A stretch of 64,000 nucleotides of DNA from Oscillospiraceae bacterium. Lineage in GTDB: Bacteria; Bacillota; Clostridia; Oscillospirales; Oscillospiraceae. A model generated the notes under the pieces. The model had not been told where the DNA came from. It did no database searches and worked only from the letters and a program-made list of their open reading frames with translations. A program made the position numbers and the translations under genes. Shown here piece after piece: positions 49,008 through 56,922 of the stretch. The stretch is taken from assembly GCA_902790375.1 (NCBI GenBank), contig CADARY010000005.1:1-64000 (forward strand), in the 5' to 3' direction. Every line of letters starts with the position of its first letter. The stretch's first letter is position 1.

Positions 49008-50351
49008 ATGACACGAAAGATAGAAAAGATCCTGACGATGGTTCTGGCAGTGATGCTTGTTTTTCAGCTCTTTGCTCTTTCAGCATACGCTGCGGACGGA
49101 GCTGATTCCGTGGCCGCTCCCGCGCCCTGGGCGGGCTCTCCCTTGCCGCGCTCCCAGGCGAGCCTGGATCTGCAAAAGCTGCTTGAGGCCGATCCCGCGC
49201 TCATGGCGATGATGGATAAGTCCATTGCCAGGGCGGCCGAGATCAACCCTGACCGCGAAACCAACCCTGTCCAGTCGGTGCAGGATCTCTATGATTATAC
49301 CGACTGGGCCGTGACGTGCATGCCCTGGTCGCTGCTGGATGACGAAAGGCACCCCACGCTGTACAGCTCTATCGACCAGAGCGTCTGTTATATCTGGTTC
49401 CTGCTGGATCAACCGCTGGAGGAGCTGGAAAACCGCGGGTATTACTATCCCACGCTTCAGTATCATGAGCCGATTGCAAGCTGGCTCAAGGAGTATTCGG
49501 ACGATTGGGGCGCCTTCCTCAACACCCCCGAGAGCTGGAACGATACCTATTTCCGCCGTGCCATGGAGGACCCCACCATGAACATGCAGTACGGCTGGTA
49601 CGGGGATGAAAACATCTGGAAATCTTACAATGAGTATTTTTCCCGCCATCTGATCACACCGGCCATGCGGCCGATCTCCCTGAGCGACGTAGTTTCGCCT
49701 GCCGACTCCAAGCCCCAGGGCATCTGGACCATCGATGAGGACGGTAAGCTCGTGCAGCAGGACGGCGTCACGATCAAGAGCGCAAACTTTAACGACGTCG
49801 CGCAGCTCATCGGGCCGGATTCCGCCTATGCCGACGCCTTCAAAGGCGGCACGCTGACGCATACCTTCCTGGATGTGAACGATTATCACCGCTATCACGC
49901 GCCGGTGAGCGGCACGATCCTCGAGGTCCGCAAGATCCCCGGCGTGAACGGCGCAGGCGGCATCACGGTCTGGGATGCGCAGCAGCAGCGCTATATTCTG
50001 GAAGACGCCATCCCCGGCTGGCAGATGATCGAGACGCGCGACTGCGTTATCATCGACACGGAAAAATTCGGCCTCGTCGCCATGCTGCCGATCGGCATGT
50101 CCCAGATTTGCTCCTGCAACTGGGAGGACAGCGTGCAGGTCGGCGCCAGAGTGAACAAGGGCGACCCGATGGGATTTTTCCTCTTCGGCGGCAGCGACAT
50201 TGTTCTGATCTTCCAGAATTGCGCGGATGTGGAGCTTCTGTGCCCGGCGGACGAGCTCGGCGGCTATGAACATGTGCGCATGGGTGAGCCCTACGCCAGG
50301 CTGACGAGCAGGGAAGCGGCCCTCGATCGCCCGGCTGACCTTGCCGCTTAA
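49008..50351 (+). CDS. Secreted phosphatidylserine decarboxylase-like protein
   Basis: 447 residues, GAGGAG upstream. A signal peptide (ILTMVLAVMLVFQLFALSAYA) precedes a decarboxylase-family domain: PTMNMQYGWYG, SYNEYFSRHL.TPAMRP, VVSPADSKPQG, FLDVNDYHRYHAPVSGTI and, at the pyruvoyl self-cleavage position, FFLFGGSDIVLIF (Ser396 of GGS; most bacterial enzymes have LGST). The family makes phosphatidylethanolamine or decarboxylates small substrates. A cleavable signal on this fold is unusual, since PSD normally faces the cytoplasm. It might act on extracellular lipids or amino acids; activity is unproven. There is no pssA neighbour. Confidence 0.8.
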   Translation: MTRKIEKILTMVLAVMLVFQLFALSAYAADGADSVAAPAPWAGSPLPRSQASLDLQKLLEADPALMAMMDKSIARAAEINPDRETNPVQSVQDLYDYTDWAVTCMPWSLLDDERHPTLYSSIDQSVCYIWFLLDQPLEELENRGYYYPTLQYHEPIASWLKEYSDDWGAFLNTPESWNDTYFRRAMEDPTMNMQYGWYGDENIWKSYNEYFSRHLITPAMRPISLSDVVSPADSKPQGIWTIDEDGKLVQQDGVTIKSANFNDVAQLIGPDSAYADAFKGGTLTHTFLDVNDYHRYHAPVSGTILEVRKIPGVNGAGGITVWDAQQQRYILEDAIPGWQMIETRDCVIIDTEKFGLVAMLPIGMSQICSCNWEDSVQVGARVNKGDPMGFFLFGGSDIVLIFQNCADVELLCPADELGGYEHVRMGEPYARLTSREAALDRPADLAA

Positions 50352-50498
50352 AGCTCAGGCTCGGCGTGAGACAGAGCGCGATGCATGCAAAAGGCGCTGC
50401 CTCAAGACGTATACGATTGCAAAATCGTAGCCCCGGATCGACCCGCCGAAAAACGCAGAATACTGCAAAACGGCAGGCCGATGAGGGCAGAAAGTGAA

Positions 50499-50542
50499 TT
50501 GCCAACAGGCCACCGGTCAAATAACCGGTGGCCTGTTGGCAA
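50499..50542 (-). terminator. 19-bp perfect hairpin between the PSD-like gene and guaB
   Basis: TTGCCAACAGGCCACCGGT pairs perfectly with its complement at 50524-50542 over a CAAATA loop. It ends the leftward guaB operon and probably also the rightward gene. The rest of 50352-50498 holds degenerate repeat pieces (GGATCGACCC, GGCCGATGAGGGCA) and no gene. Confidence 0.75.
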
Positions 50543-50643
50543 GAGAGACCGGCCTGGGCCGTCGGCCCCTGCGGCATTTCATTATATGCAGGGATTGCCT
50601 GATACGAGCTTTCAATCCCTTTTCGTCGTATTCGCTTTGTGCC

Positions 50644-52149
50644 TTACTTGATGACGGCGGAGGTGTCCTTCTGGATAACGTCGTGCGCGCCGCCCTCGAC
50701 AATGGAGGTGGGGGACACGAGCGTCAGCACGGCCTTCTCCTGCAGCTCCGGGATGGTCATGGCGCCGCAGTTGCACATGGCGTGGCGCACCTTGCTGAGC
50801 GTGAGGGCCACGTTGTCCTTCAGAGAGCCGGCGTAGGGGACATAGGAATCCACGCCCTCTTCAAAGCTCAGCTTCTTGTCGCCGCCCATGTCGTAGCGCT
50901 GCCAGTTGCGCGCGCGGGCAGAGCCCTCGCCCCAGTATTCCTTGTAGTACGTGCCGCCGATGTTGACCTTGTTGGTGGGGCTTTCGTCGAAGCGCGCAAA
51001 GTAGCGGCCCAGCATCACAAAGTCCGCGCCCATGGCGAGGGCCAGCGTGATGTGGTGGTCGAAGACGATGCCGCCGTCGGAGCAGACCGGAACATAGACG
51101 CCGGTCTCTTCAAAGTATTTGTCTCGCTCGGCGCAGACCTCAATGAGGGCGGTGGCCTGTCCGCGGCCGATGCCCTTGGTCTCGCGGGTGATGCAGATAG
51201 AGCCGCCGCCGATGCCGACCTTTACGAAGTCGGCCCCGCAGTCGGCCAGAAAGCGGAAGCCTGCCGCGTCCACCACATTGCCGGCGCCGACCTTGACGCT
51301 GTCGCCGTAGTGCTCGCGTATCCAGCCCAGCGTGAAGCGCTGCCAGTCGGTGTGCCCTTCGGAGGAGTCAACGCACAGCACGTCCGCACCGGCCTCCAGC
51401 AGGGCGGGCACACGCTGCTCATAGTCGCGGGTGTTGATGCCCGCACCCACCACGTAGCGCTTGTGGGCGTCCAGAAGTTCGTTCGGGTTCTGCTTGTGGT
51501 TGTCATAGTCCTTGCGGAAAACGAAGTAGCAGAGCTTCCCGTCGTCAGAGATGATGGGCAGGGAGTTGAGCTTGTGATCCCAGATGATGTCGTTTGCTTC
51601 CTTGAGGGTGGTGCCCTCGCGGGCCCAGACGAGCTTGTCAAAGGGTGTCATGAAATCCCGCACGAGCGTGTCCGGCTCCATGCGGCTGACGCGGTAGTCG
51701 CGGCTCGTGACGATGCCGACGAGCTTTCCGTCGGCAGTGCCGTCCTCGGTGACGGCGGCGGTGGAATGGCCGGTCTTCTCCTTGAGTGCCAGCACGTGGC
51801 GCAGGGTCTGATCGGGGCTGAGGTTGGAATCACTGACCACAAAGCCGGCTTTGTGCGTCTTGGCGCGGCGCACCATGGCGGCCTCATCCTCAATGCTCTG
51901 GGAGCCGTAGATAAAGCTCACGCCGCCCTCGGTCGCGAGGGCCACGGCCATCTTGTCGCCGGAGACGGACTGCATGATGGCGGAAACCATGGGGATGTTC
52001 ATGGTGATGGCAGACTGCTCACCCTTTTTGAACTTCACCAGCGGCGTCTTCAGGGAGACCTTTTCCGACCGGCAGGTGATGGGCGTGTAGCCGGGGATCA
52101 GCAGGTACTCATTAAAAGTGTGGCAGGGCTCGTTGATAATCTTAGCCAT
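50644..52149 (-). CDS. guaB: IMP dehydrogenase
   Basis: 501 residues, AAAGGA upstream. The (beta/alpha)8 barrel is split by a CBS-domain insert ([28 protein letters not shown]). The catalytic loop [17 protein letters not shown] contains Cys319, and the phosphate site [11 protein letters not shown] is present. The enzyme oxidises IMP to XMP, the committed step to GMP. It follows the C_GCAxxG_C_C gene by 44 nt on the minus strand, so the two may be cotranscribed. Length is typical (about 480-510). Confidence 0.96.
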   Translation of the reverse strand: MAKIINEPCHTFNEYLLIPGYTPITCRSEKVSLKTPLVKFKKGEQSAITMNIPMVSAIMQSVSGDKMAVALATEGGVSFIYGSQSIEDEAAMVRRAKTHKAGFVVSDSNLSPDQTLRHVLALKEKTGHSTAAVTEDGTADGKLVGIVTSRDYRVSRMEPDTLVRDFMTPFDKLVWAREGTTLKEANDIIWDHKLNSLPIISDDGKLCYFVFRKDYDNHKQNPNELLDAHKRYVVGAGINTRDYEQRVPALLEAGADVLCVDSSEGHTDWQRFTLGWIREHYGDSVKVGAGNVVDAAGFRFLADCGADFVKVGIGGGSICITRETKGIGRGQATALIEVCAERDKYFEETGVYVPVCSDGGIVFDHHITLALAMGADFVMLGRYFARFDESPTNKVNIGGTYYKEYWGEGSARARNWQRYDMGGDKKLSFEEGVDSYVPYAGSLKDNVALTLSKVRHAMCNCGAMTIPELQEKAVLTLVSPTSIVEGGAHDVIQKDTSAVIK

Positions 52150-52193
52150 AGCAGTTTCCTTTCTATATTCAGAATTTCATTTCTTCATCCGGA

Positions 52194-52580
52194 TCAGTCT
52201 GCGCCGACGATCTGCCCGTAGGCGCGCACGGCATTGCGCACGCACTCGTCGCAGGCGCACAGAAACTTGCCCGTGTCCCGGCCCTTGAGATCCTTGCAGA
52301 GGACCGCGCCGCAGCGATCACAGAAGCTCTCGGAGATCTGCCGGGTCCAGGGCGTGGTGCTCTTCTGCCCGAGCTTAAAGCCGGCTGCCATTCCCGCGCC
52401 GACGAGAGCCCCGCAGGTCCCCTCCATATTGCCCATGCCGGAGCCGAAGCCGGAGCCGAGCTTCATGAGCTGTTCCTCGCTCAGCCCTGTCTGGTCAGCC
52501 AGAGCAAGCAGCACTGCCTGGCAGCAGTTGCATTTTTTCTTGAGCTCCGCGCCGAGCTCTGCGCGTTCTTCGATGGTCAT
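52194..52580 (-). CDS. C_GCAxxG_C_C family putative redox protein
   Basis: 128 residues from the ATG at 52580 with GGAGGG 6 nt upstream (an earlier Met at 52601 is poorer). Family hallmarks: CNCCQAVLLAL, GTCGALVGAGMAAGFKLG and a C-terminal CDRCGAVLCKDLKGRDTGK plus LCACDECV. The conserved cysteines suggest an iron-sulfur or disulfide redox role; family function is unknown. It has its own promoter and precedes guaB. Confidence 0.9.
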   Translation of the reverse strand: MTIEERAELGAELKKKCNCCQAVLLALADQTGLSEEQLMKLGSGFGSGMGNMEGTCGALVGAGMAAGFKLGQKSTTPWTRQISESFCDRCGAVLCKDLKGRDTGKFLCACDECVRNAVRAYGQIVGAD

Positions 52581-52668
52581 TCCTGTTCCCTCCGAATGCA
52601 TGAATACGGCAATAATACCAGCAAAAGGATATCCGCGGTTGCCGTGCCGCCGTTATGATATTTTTCCC

Positions 52669-52696
52669 AGTATACCATGAGGCAGACAAAAGTCAA
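52669..52696 (-). promoter_or_regulatory. Promoter for the C_GCAxxG_C_C-guaB operon
   Basis: On the minus strand TTGACT (52696-52691), 16-bp spacer, TATACT (52674-52669), about 90 nt before the start codon. Confidence 0.7.
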
Positions 52697-52739
52697 GGCG
52701 GGATTTTACGATTTTTCAGTATTCGGCGCAAAGCCGTGT

Positions 52740-52772
52740 TTTCATACCGCGCCCTTGACTTTCATACCGCGC
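52740..52772 (+). promoter_or_regulatory. Direct-repeat operator candidate for the cNMP-fold genes
   Basis: The 13-nt string TTTCATACCGCGC occurs at 52740-52752 and again at 52760-52772, exactly 20 bp (two helical turns) apart. The copies flank the -35 hexamer TTGACT (52755-52760), ideal for repressor or activator control. Confidence 0.6.
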
Positions 52773-52783
52773 TTATTTATAAT
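52755..52783 (+). promoter_or_regulatory. Promoter for the twin cNMP-fold genes
   Basis: TTGACT (52755-52760), 17-bp spacer, TATAAT (52778-52783), about 58 nt upstream of the first gene. Confidence 0.75.
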
Positions 52784-52841
52784 AAGAGCAAGGATTTGCG
52801 TGCGTTGCTCACACAGATAAAGAAAGTATGGAGGGATCATT

Positions 52842-53327
52842 ATGGAAAATTTCCAGACGTTCAGCCGCGGTGAAGTCGTTTTCCGGGAGGGCGATGCCGG
52901 GGACTGCATGTATGAACTGGAAAGCGGCGGTGTCGGTGTTTATCATGACTATGGCGGACCGAAGGAAAAGCTGATCAGCACCCTGTTTAACACCAGCCGC
53001 GAGCTCAAGCTCTTTGGCGAGATGGGCCTGCTTGAGCATGCGCCGCGCTCTGCGACCGTGGTTGCCCTGGAGAACGACACGATCCTGATGCGCATTACCG
53101 AAGCTGATTTTGAAACCTTTTTTACGAAGAATCCTTCAATGCTGCTGGATCTGATGCAGCAGATGTGCAATCGCCTGAGAAGGACGACGCAGGATTATGT
53201 GGAAGCCTGTCACACTGCCTATGACACGGTGGAGACAGAGAAAATCGGCGCAGACAAGGACCGCGGCCTGCTTGACCGTATTGATCAGCTCTGCGCGTTT
53301 TACACCAACTATCAACCGATTTTCTGA
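52842..53327 (+). CDS. Stand-alone cyclic-nucleotide-binding (Crp-fold) protein A
   Basis: 161 residues, GGAGGG upstream. Residues about 5-118 are a cNMP-binding beta-roll: FSRGEVVFREGDAGDCMYEL, then LFGEMGLLEHAPRSATVVALE (the phosphate-binding cassette position) and DTILMRITEADF. It ends in a helical tail (DRIDQLCAFYTNYQ) with no helix-turn-helix, so it cannot act as a Crp/Fnr DNA-binding regulator by itself. A paralogue follows 17 nt downstream. A c-AMP/c-di-GMP-type sensor, or a subunit acting on a partner protein, is possible. Function unknown. Confidence 0.85.
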   Translation: MENFQTFSRGEVVFREGDAGDCMYELESGGVGVYHDYGGPKEKLISTLFNTSRELKLFGEMGLLEHAPRSATVVALENDTILMRITEADFETFFTKNPSMLLDLMQQMCNRLRRTTQDYVEACHTAYDTVETEKIGADKDRGLLDRIDQLCAFYTNYQPIF

Positions 53328-53344
53328 GCGGAGGAGGGAAAAGC

Positions 53345-53812
53345 ATGAAAGAGATCAGCTGCAAAAAGGATCAGGTCATCTTCCGTCAGGGAGAAATAGG
53401 CTCCGTCATGTACGACATCGTCAGCGGAAAAATCGGGATCTTTTCCGACTATCAGACCGAGAAAGAGAAGAAGATCGCAGAGCTGGATGCCGGACAGATC
53501 TTCGGTGAGATGGGCATGATTGAGATTTATCCCCGTTCCGCGACGGCGGTTGCGCTCGAGGAGGACACCGTTCTCCGGGAGCTTGGCGAGAGTGAGCTGA
53601 GAGAATACCTGAAGGATAAGCCCGAAAAACTCCTGCTGCTCATGAAGCAGCTCAGCCAGCGCATCCGGGAGACGACGCAGGCCTATCTGGACGTGTGCCG
53701 CACAGTCAGCGAGCGCCGGCGCGCTGAGCAGAAAAAGGATACGGAAATGCAGCGTCTGCGCCAGCAGGAACTGAACAACTACGCATCCCTGTATTCCGCA
53801 TTCTGGAAGTAA
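53345..53812 (+). CDS. Stand-alone cyclic-nucleotide-binding (Crp-fold) protein B
   Basis: 155 residues, GGAGG upstream. It is a paralogue of the preceding protein with the same layout: cNMP roll (KKDQVIFRQGEIGSVMYDIV, IFGEMGMIEIYPRSATAVAL, DTVLRELGESELREYL), then helices (LMKQLSQRIRETTQAYLDVC) and a coiled, Gln/Arg-rich tail ending ASLYSAFWK. No helix-turn-helix. The pair may form hetero-oligomers. The intact GEMG...RSAT cassettes suggest ligand binding is retained; the ligand is not known. Confidence 0.85.
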   Translation: MKEISCKKDQVIFRQGEIGSVMYDIVSGKIGIFSDYQTEKEKKIAELDAGQIFGEMGMIEIYPRSATAVALEEDTVLRELGESELREYLKDKPEKLLLLMKQLSQRIRETTQAYLDVCRTVSERRRAEQKKDTEMQRLRQQELNNYASLYSAFWK

Positions 53813-53853
53813 TCGAGAGCCAGGAAATATGAGGGGCACGGTGCGAAATGCCC

Positions 53854-53959
53854 TGTCATTGCGAGAGCAGTTCTCAAACTGGCCGCGGCAATCCGTTTTC
53901 TCTGCGTTAAGAGGACGGATTCCCACACCAGCGACGTCGGGCACTGGCTCGGAATGACC
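53854..53959. repeat. Degenerate palindromic interspersed repeat (TGTCATTGCGAG type)
   Basis: Starts TGTCATTGCGAGAGCAG and ends CACTGGCTCGGAATGACC, an imperfect inverted repeat, with inner GGCAATCCGTTT and ACGGATTCCCACACCAGCG also inverted. This resembles a non-coding palindromic element found widely in bacterial intergenic DNA. It is a different family from the AGGCAA MITE. The rest of 53813-54124 shows no gene. Confidence 0.6.
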
Positions 53960-54124
53960 GGATCATGCATTTTGCAGCGCGCCCTTTTTCTGCATCCACT
54001 TCGCCGGCGCGATACAGAGCACATCCCGGGCTGAGAGCACCGTGTGACGCTTGTGTGATAAAAACGGTGCTAAGATAGGCGCATCAGAAAGACAGGGGAA
54101 AACGGGACAGGGAGAGCGGATAAA

Positions 54125-54640
54125 GTGAACGAAAACGATCTGAGGACCCGGCTGGTGCCGGCAATCTGCACCCAGTGCGGCGCAAGGCTCGAGGTGGATC
54201 CGACGCAGGACGCCGCGGTCTGCAGGTACTGCAACACGCCCTTTGTCGTGGAGAAAGCCATACAGAACTACTCGATCCAGAACGCGAAGATCGAGCATGT
54301 GGATACCGTAAAGCTTGATATGAAGGGGACGGCGGATTCCTTCTTCGGCTTCCTTGGCGAGCAGATGAGCGAGAGCAGGGAAGCCCGCCGGGAAGAGCGC
54401 CGCGAGAGACGGGAAGAAAGCCGGGAGATGAACAGGCTTTTCCTGAAAATCTTCGGTTATATGATGATCGGCATGTTCGTGCTTGCGGTGATCATGTTCC
54501 TGGTGGATACGATTCGCGGCGGCACTGACCGGGAGGAGAGCCCGGCCGCGCCTGCCGCGGTAAGCACGGTGCTCCCCGCCACGCCGACAGACACAGCAGA
54601 CACAGCCGGATTCCATGCCAGCTTCGATTTCCATACATGA
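54125..54640 (+). CDS. Zinc-ribbon membrane protein
   Basis: 171 residues from a GTG at 54125. A zinc ribbon at about 15-40 (ICTQCGARLEVD ... VCRYCNTPFVV) is followed by a 60-residue domain, a very Arg/Glu-rich segment (SREARREERRERREESREMN), one membrane helix (MMIGMFVLAVIMFLVDTI) and a low-complexity Ala/Pro/Thr tail that would lie outside. It resembles many uncharacterised Firmicutes proteins with a cytoplasmic zinc ribbon and a single helix. No catalytic motif. It precedes the small lipoprotein gene but is separated from it by the latter's own promoter. Confidence 0.75.
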   Translation: MNENDLRTRLVPAICTQCGARLEVDPTQDAAVCRYCNTPFVVEKAIQNYSIQNAKIEHVDTVKLDMKGTADSFFGFLGEQMSESREARREERRERREESREMNRLFLKIFGYMMIGMFVLAVIMFLVDTIRGGTDREESPAAPAAVSTVLPATPTDTADTAGFHASFDFHT

Positions 54641-54655
54641 GGCTGAACAGAAATG

Positions 54656-54691
54656 TTTGTTGGAAGTTGGTTGGATGACGGGTGCTATAAT
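54656..54691 (+). promoter_or_regulatory. Activator-type promoter with shared 21-nt element (copy 1)
   Basis: A 21-nt element (54656-54676; it contains TTGTTGGAAGTTGGTTGGAT) lies 9 nt upstream of an extended -10 (TGCTATAAT, -10 at 54686-54691). The element has two imperfect direct repeats, TTGTTGGA and TTGGTTGGA, and stands where a -35 box should be. The identical element with the same 9-nt spacing precedes the thioredoxin-like gene (57951-57986). Confidence 0.7.
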
Positions 54692-54735
54692 AAAATTTAG
54701 CGCCAATATGAATCTCTTATTTGGAGGAAAAAGAA

Positions 54736-54960
54736 ATGAAAAAAATGAATGCAAAAAGAATGATCTGCCTGGTTCTGGCAGTTGTCCTGGCTCTGTCCCT
54801 GTGCGCCTGCAAGGTTACAAGCACCAGCACGTCGACTGTGTCCACCAGCACCACCGATGCTGACGGCAACACCACCACGCAGACCACGACCACCGAAGTC
54901 ACCACCGGTTCTGACGGCAACACCCAGACGCAGACCACCGAGACCACGACCACAAAGTAA
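54736..54960 (+). CDS. Small Thr/Ser-rich lipoprotein
   Basis: 74 residues from the ATG at 54736, GGAGG 8 nt upstream. The signal peptide ends in a lipobox (LSLCAC, Cys24); an adjacent second Cys precedes it. The mature part, about 50 residues, is almost only Thr, Ser, Gly, Asn, Asp and Gln (TSTSTVSTSTTDADGNTTTQ), with an internal near-repeat DGNTTTQT / DGNTQTQT. It is probably a short surface lipoprotein or spacer. Transcription is governed by the shared 21-nt element. Function unknown. Confidence 0.8.
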   Translation: MKKMNAKRMICLVLAVVLALSLCACKVTSTSTSTVSTSTTDADGNTTTQTTTTEVTTGSDGNTQTQTTETTTTK

Positions 54961-54978
54961 AACATAAGGCAAAGAAAC

Positions 54979-55016
54979 GGCTGCAGCAAAGCGATGACCT
55001 CTGCTGCAGCCTGTTT
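54979..55016 (+). terminator. Terminator after the small lipoprotein gene
   Basis: 10-bp perfect stem GGCTGCAGCA / TGCTGCAGCC (54979-54988, 55002-55011), then TGTTTT. It lies before the S41-like gene, so that gene may depend on read-through. Confidence 0.75.
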
Positions 55017-55044
55017 TGCATATTCGGAAAGGACGGCAGCTCCC

Positions 55045-56796
55045 ATGAAAAACAGACACACCTTGCGCGCCCTGACGCTGCTGCTCGTGCTGGCACTGGC
55101 TTTTGCCTGCACGGCTCCCGCGTATGCGGAAAATACCGGCACGCACACCGTAGAGGAGCGGGACTACACGACCTATCTCGGCGCCTCGCCGGAGGATAAG
55201 CTGAATCAGCAGTTTCCCCTCTTCTTTATTGACGGGGTCGATGACCTGCCCTATGTCAATATCGGGGACTGGGTCGATCTGATGAACTTCTACCATACGG
55301 ATGCAGGTGATCCGGGTTATGTGCTGGAGATTGATTCCAATGATGATGTGGTGACGATGACGCGGGAAAACGGCTATACCATGACCATCGACTACGAAAA
55401 CGACAAGATCGTTTTTTCAGACTATGACGCCTTCATGCACAAATCCAGCGACTCCACCCTGATTGACATGGTCAGTGAGAACAGCACGGATGAAGACGGC
55501 AATCCGCTGCTCATCATGCGCGATACCAAGTCCTCCTTTGACCGCTACGGCGATATGCTGACGATTGATCTCGCCGCCTACGATATCCATACCGTCGTTG
55601 CGGACAACAGGCTCTATGTCCCGCTGCAGACGCTGAACGACCTTATGCTCCTGCCCGATCAGGTAAGCCTGATCTTCAACGGCAAAGCGCTGTTTCTCGG
55701 CAGTGACAGCCTGTTTTATGATTACAGCGAGGGCGCATATACGGACATGGCCGACATCTTTTATGACGTGCCGACGAAGGACCGCAGCGACGCGCTGGCC
55801 AGATACAGCTACAACGAGCTGTGCATGGCCCTGGATCACTTCTACGGGCTGAAGGAAGTGCACGATATCGACAACTTCCGCCAGCTTTTCTGGCAGATCG
55901 GCTTTGACGAAGCGCTCAGCGGCCCGAATCCCCTGGATGCCGACAACGCGCTCAAGGTCCTGATCGACTATTATTTTGATGACCTCCACTCCGTCTTTCT
56001 GGAATACGCTCCCATGTCGGGGATGAACCCCATCTCTGCCAGCACCGGCATCGCAAACCGCAAGCTGGAACAGCACAGAACGGATTTCATGGCCGCCCGC
56101 GACAAGGCCTATCCGGACGGCTGGCTCAAGTATGAGGAAGTCGGCAACACGGCCTACATCACGTTTGACACCTATACCTCCAACTATTATGCCAGGGCCT
56201 TCTACGACCCCAAGGTCAACATCCGTGATCTGGGGGACACCATCGCACAGATCATCGAGGCGCACAAGCAGATCACCCGTGAGGGCAGCACCGTGGAAAA
56301 TGTGGTCCTGGATATGAGCTGCAACACCGGCGGCGATGTTGACGCGGCCGTGTTTGTACTCGGCTGGTTCCTGGGGGACGCTCCGTTCGCGGTCAAGAAC
56401 ATGGGCACCGGCGCCATGACCAACGCCATTTACCGCGCGGATGTAAACCTCGACGGCAGCTTTGACGAGAAGGACACGGTCGCCGACAGGAATCTCTTCT
56501 GCCTCATCTCCCCGGTGAGCTTCTCCTGCGGCAATCTCGTTCCGGCAGCGCTCAAGTCCTCCGGCAAGGTGACGCTGCTCGGCCAGACCTCCGGCGGCGG
56601 CAGCTGCATCGTGCAACCCATGACCACCGCTTACGGGACGCTTTTCCAGATCTCTGCCCCACAGCGCATGTCCTTCCTGAAAAACGGCTCCTTCTACGAC
56701 ATCGACCAGGGCGTGGAGCCCGATCACCACATCGGCCGCCTCTCGAGCTTTTATGACCGCGCCGCACTGACCGATTTCATCAACGGCCTGCTCTGA
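55045..56796 (+). CDS. Secreted S41-like (tail-specific protease fold) protein
   Basis: 583 residues from the ATG at 55045. A signal peptide (TLLLVLALAFACTAPAYA) is followed by a ~250-residue region with a copper-amine-oxidase/stalk-like part (VADNRLYVPLQTLNDLMLLP), then an S41-type fold: VVLDMSCNTGGDVDAAVFVLG and LISPVSFSCGNLVPAAL, with Ser494 at the nucleophile position, and GQTSGGGSC. A clear catalytic Lys could not be fixed by eye and no PDZ domain is evident, so peptidase activity is likely but unproven. It lies just behind the small lipoprotein gene. A strong terminator follows. Confidence 0.8.
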   Translation: MKNRHTLRALTLLLVLALAFACTAPAYAENTGTHTVEERDYTTYLGASPEDKLNQQFPLFFIDGVDDLPYVNIGDWVDLMNFYHTDAGDPGYVLEIDSNDDVVTMTRENGYTMTIDYENDKIVFSDYDAFMHKSSDSTLIDMVSENSTDEDGNPLLIMRDTKSSFDRYGDMLTIDLAAYDIHTVVADNRLYVPLQTLNDLMLLPDQVSLIFNGKALFLGSDSLFYDYSEGAYTDMADIFYDVPTKDRSDALARYSYNELCMALDHFYGLKEVHDIDNFRQLFWQIGFDEALSGPNPLDADNALKVLIDYYFDDLHSVFLEYAPMSGMNPISASTGIANRKLEQHRTDFMAARDKAYPDGWLKYEEVGNTAYITFDTYTSNYYARAFYDPKVNIRDLGDTIAQIIEAHKQITREGSTVENVVLDMSCNTGGDVDAAVFVLGWFLGDAPFAVKNMGTGAMTNAIYRADVNLDGSFDEKDTVADRNLFCLISPVSFSCGNLVPAALKSSGKVTLLGQTSGGGSCIVQPMTTAYGTLFQISAPQRMSFLKNGSFYDIDQGVEPDHHIGRLSSFYDRAALTDFINGLL

Positions 56797-56807
56797 GCGG
56801 ATAACAC

Positions 56808-56842
56808 AAAACAGCCGCTTCCGGTTTGGAAGCGGCTGTTTT
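56808..56842. terminator. Bidirectional terminator, 15-bp perfect stem
   Basis: AAAACAGCCGCTTCC / GGAAGCGGCTGTTTT (56808-56822, 56828-56842) with a GGTTT loop. It separates the S41-like gene (+) from the thioredoxin-like gene (-). Confidence 0.92.
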
Positions 56843-56922
56843 GAACGGAGGGGAGCTTTCCTTCGCCAACGCGCTGCGGCGATGGGAGGAAAGCCGGACT
56901 GTATATCGTTTGCACAGAAGCA

